In this document: positions 63,701 through 64,000 of the stretch, piece by piece
How positions within the stretch are numbered: position 1 is the stretch's first letter
How the letters are laid out: each line of letters begins with the position of its first letter
Assembly: GCF_018917865.1 (NCBI RefSeq)
Contig: NZ_JAHLPM010000002.1
Span: 124,001-188,000, forward strand
Direction of reading: 5' to 3'
Source of the DNA: Tissierella simiarum
Lineage (GTDB): Bacteria; Bacillota; Clostridia; Tissierellales; Tissierellaceae
Length of the DNA stretch: 64,000 nt
Position numbers and translations under genes: made by a program
Notes under the pieces: generated by a model
Seen by the model: the letters and a program-made list of their open reading frames with translations, nothing else
The model's database searches: none
Told to the model about the DNA's origin: nothing

Positions 63701-63966
63701 TCTTGGTTTATAGTTCTATTGGTAAGCTCTTTATACTGCTTGTTGGTTATAATACCTACGGAAGCATCCTTTAAGAACTTTCCTCGGATTAAAACCCTTC
63801 TCTCTGTTAATTGTCTATTCCTATCGTAAATTTTATATAAGGTTACGGAATCTATTCTAAACTCCTTTTCATCATAGGCATAAGCTTTTATTTCCCCTAT
63901 GGGTATCAAGGGTAAAATCATAGATATGACCAATATATAGGATAAAATCTTCTTTAATTTAAGCAT
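57790..63966 (-). CDS. Giant secreted IPT/TIG-repeat protein
   Basis: The protein has about 2058 residues with signal peptide LKLKKILSYILVISMILPLI. It is a chain of IPT/TIG Ig-like domains, each opening with a pattern such as ITDLKPDTVPVEGGDLVTIT, IDSIHPNEGSVEGGYAIDI, IEKIVPQKGSAAGGDIVEIT or VDPNKGSATGGTKVKIIG, with at least nine visible. One domain carries a calcium-loop-like insert (DRNRDQMWNPGEKYNDLNKN). Near the C-terminus are an Fn3 domain (PLVLEGIPGYESTVQLIWS), a charged coiled coil (KLREKEEKLREEESKLKSKG) and a final beta domain. No SLH or LPXTG is present. It is the first gene of the five-gene operon; I use ATG 63966 rather than the adjoining TTG. It probably has a structural role at the surface. 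Confidence 0.88.
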   Translation of the reverse strand: MLKLKKILSYILVISMILPLIPIGEIKAYAYDEKEFRIDSVTLYKIYDRNRQLTERRVLIRGKFLKDASVGIITNKQYKELTNRTINQDTILQFDLKGDEVGDTLVVGSAEITLNEGSMPTLTQVSRKVESGIGDLILKGTNFQNVGSEVKVILDQGGATQDITNLISGSSEEVIITGITGALGIQDIVFKKETTTPYDFNEKNKNVDVKVNITYTYENQFLLYQNIIVNNLEMRPNRGMAGETVFFEAPLMGTTTDLQEYDVFFLKAIDGTDNYKLENKGKNRKFQPKVVKDNKNYSVLTVEVPDKLPVGEYFVVLTNVTDGKDPMEAVTQEMVLGQKFTVIDGLLKSKITDVQPNRGPDTGSTTTISGQFFGSLNIGEFTPAKNEIKVETPVTDVDPKTLKLSYGEGTFGAGENKVDIEKATRDIKVLIGGEAVFLTKDGKFDVSFTKEIDRLTVRTSQITDGDTNPIKDVVVETTTTFYKKGGGTIVIRERAERKNGYTYILSQTKPEITSITPEKIQVVSTGISYEISEERMVAIHGKNFLIHKYTNDKGEEVLRYPKIEIGNIVIDKNTDKDLYVKILDDKGNELDGTERNELGSKILIRLPKETKVSRLGKEAVTVTNPIRNSNQYGLFDKKIDFVEFVLTQNNENPVITDLKPDTVPVEGGDLVTITGTNFQQGVKVFIDGEEIKSIKRREDGKEITFTAPKGREGETQLQVMNPQGGMDTRPFFYVKTFTNPKIIDFAPKKGNTGTIVMIKGDNFLKPDPMGTEENVYRLVGTRVLLGDVELNEYNRNPQTKRIEVREFTPKEILFTIEDGSVKAADYYHGLLLKDDSGKYYTIDVKPNGEITLSDGGMNTFKIEQEGDKIIANKEGGDIHKMDVSTSGITITKPDSGEKIVLKHASLFKVEDGKIVGQRVKIIDRNTIYFTVPILGTPGFYDLTVINPDTKKDSRTGKAGFEYVTQPDLKPKIDSIHPNEGSVEGGYAIDIIGEDFETNIGNKPKVYINGVEVPDKDTNVSIDGKIITVIVPKYQGDLREDKDTDRWGVPVVVVNPDGSTASEEKGFFYVVPASRPNIEKIVPQKGSAAGGDIVEITGFDFRFYEPYDDRNRDQMWNPGEKYNDLNKNGVWDDLMAYTGEEREALAEKTPFDHPQFNYYYKSPILPKVYFGDKEAKIVEFSRGYLKVITPEGQPGKTDVFILNNDGGISNKVGFTYEATSVSIDSVIPNQGKKQGGDKVEIHGKGFTLSEMEIYKDDSTFEKKNMPLVKFGNISNRNIDRDKENGGRIDNKRATVNLAGGLRVEYNGNDNRLTLIIEEGDEIYRKEIQGYDNTKKYIPIDLLKSGDKSYEGKELIKVSIEDKRLIVERGYAPNVTYRSSIHLTLETPSYYTIGSVPIFVINPDGGTGEGKFEYKNPDSYPTITNITRDGRDPIEEYRKEINGTARVLRVNYKGGSILTIEGTDFREKAIVKISNLLTMTEKEIDYSLPTKLTFVMPPVPETEVGKLLPVVVQNTDGASAVSNKNIPPIFIEITKGESDPEIISVDPNKGSATGGTKVKIIGNDFRETIKGYEGEKLRVFFGEEEVKESSVKFIDYRTLEVIAPSSKKLGQVPVRIENPDGSITQGNVTFNYISKPKIEKVSPNKLFTNDTKTEVTLTGVMFQTGAKVIVGGKIVDKKDIKQGMDIKGEGIIGVDGAGNNREVAVVGGNEAATVKVEGDKTIKVTFKEGNEIEKPNIIIINPDGGISDPYDKFNYEKPVPMKPLVLEGIPGYESTVQLIWSKSDENILNKATRYEIYGKIAKDKDYTFIGDTAEAEFLVKELELGTEYIFMVRALNEHGSAIDFATVKVRTLNIRQDEKLREKEEKLREEESKLKSKGKEEVSNGKMVITLGSDTVTGGAGTVDLSLSKYKKHDKFIVSIPIEYGRKDTRITIRDGNMTLILSVKDLYTLAVSKVDQGNTDGYLRIHLNRTNEPHIPRGKKAASKAYEVSFDYMYGKNFIEIGQLLRSGKVFIEEDSILYPNRKNVSIYRFSEETGEYTSLKSTTVEIRGKSKYILLSDR

Positions 63967-64000
63967 CAAACCCCTCCCGTTAAAATATTATAATCTACCT

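Overview
The window is AT-rich DNA from a low-GC Gram-positive bacterium. Strong AGGAGG ribosome sites, TTG/GTG starts, abundant SLH-domain surface proteins, an OpuC-type betaine transporter, S8 proteases and an RRNPP-type regulator suggest a clostridial lineage, probably a proteolytic Tissierellales-like anaerobe. This placement is inference. No rRNA, tRNA, CRISPR or intact insertion sequence was seen.

Left part (1-13,200). A truncated cytosine-deaminase-like hydrolase, a ring-opening amidohydrolase (cyanuric acid/barbiturate family) and a PucR-type regulator form a probable heterocycle-degradation locus. Next comes a compact locus resembling a type I toxin-antitoxin system: a 41-residue cationic hydrophobic peptide with a sequestered ribosome site and a convergent antisense promoter. 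An HTH-TPR regulator follows, overlapping a small secreted-peptide gene with repeated VQNPEPM motifs (an RRNPP quorum-sensing pair). After these are a chemoreceptor with an amino-acid-type dCache pocket, a polysaccharide deacetylase, and an osmoprotectant ABC transporter behind a BusR-like regulator (GntR plus RCK_C).

Middle part (13,200-40,300), all on the minus strand. Two copies of one module are present. Each is a giant bacillopeptidase-F-like subtilase with C-terminal SLH domains, then a three-SLH beta-helix protein, then a lactocepin-like subtilase with a PA domain. The copy at 25,987-40,258 also holds a leucine-rich-repeat protein. The four proteases retain their Asp/His/Ser triads.

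Right part (40,500-64,000). Two paralogous S-layer proteins flank a plus-strand pair of DUF3841 genes. The second S-layer gene (46,763-50,182) is followed by an ORF-less group II intron of about 840 nt, then by an in-frame 3' exon with two nearly identical 104-residue beta-sandwich repeats. The natural stop codon lies inside an 8-nt segment between the last sense codon and the intron GTGCG boundary. The intron carries a perfect 8-nt EBS1 match to the exon end that precedes this segment. Splicing would therefore remove the stop and extend the S-layer protein from 1139 to about 1348 residues, the arrangement reported for a Clostridium tetani surface-layer gene. A five-gene surface-protein operon (giant IPT/TIG protein, secreted protein, SLH protein, FG-GAP protein, CtpA protease) closes the window.

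Most of the window encodes the cell surface: S-layer subunits, SLH-anchored and secreted proteases, and probable surface-assembly or processing factors. Small sensory and stress modules occupy the left end.
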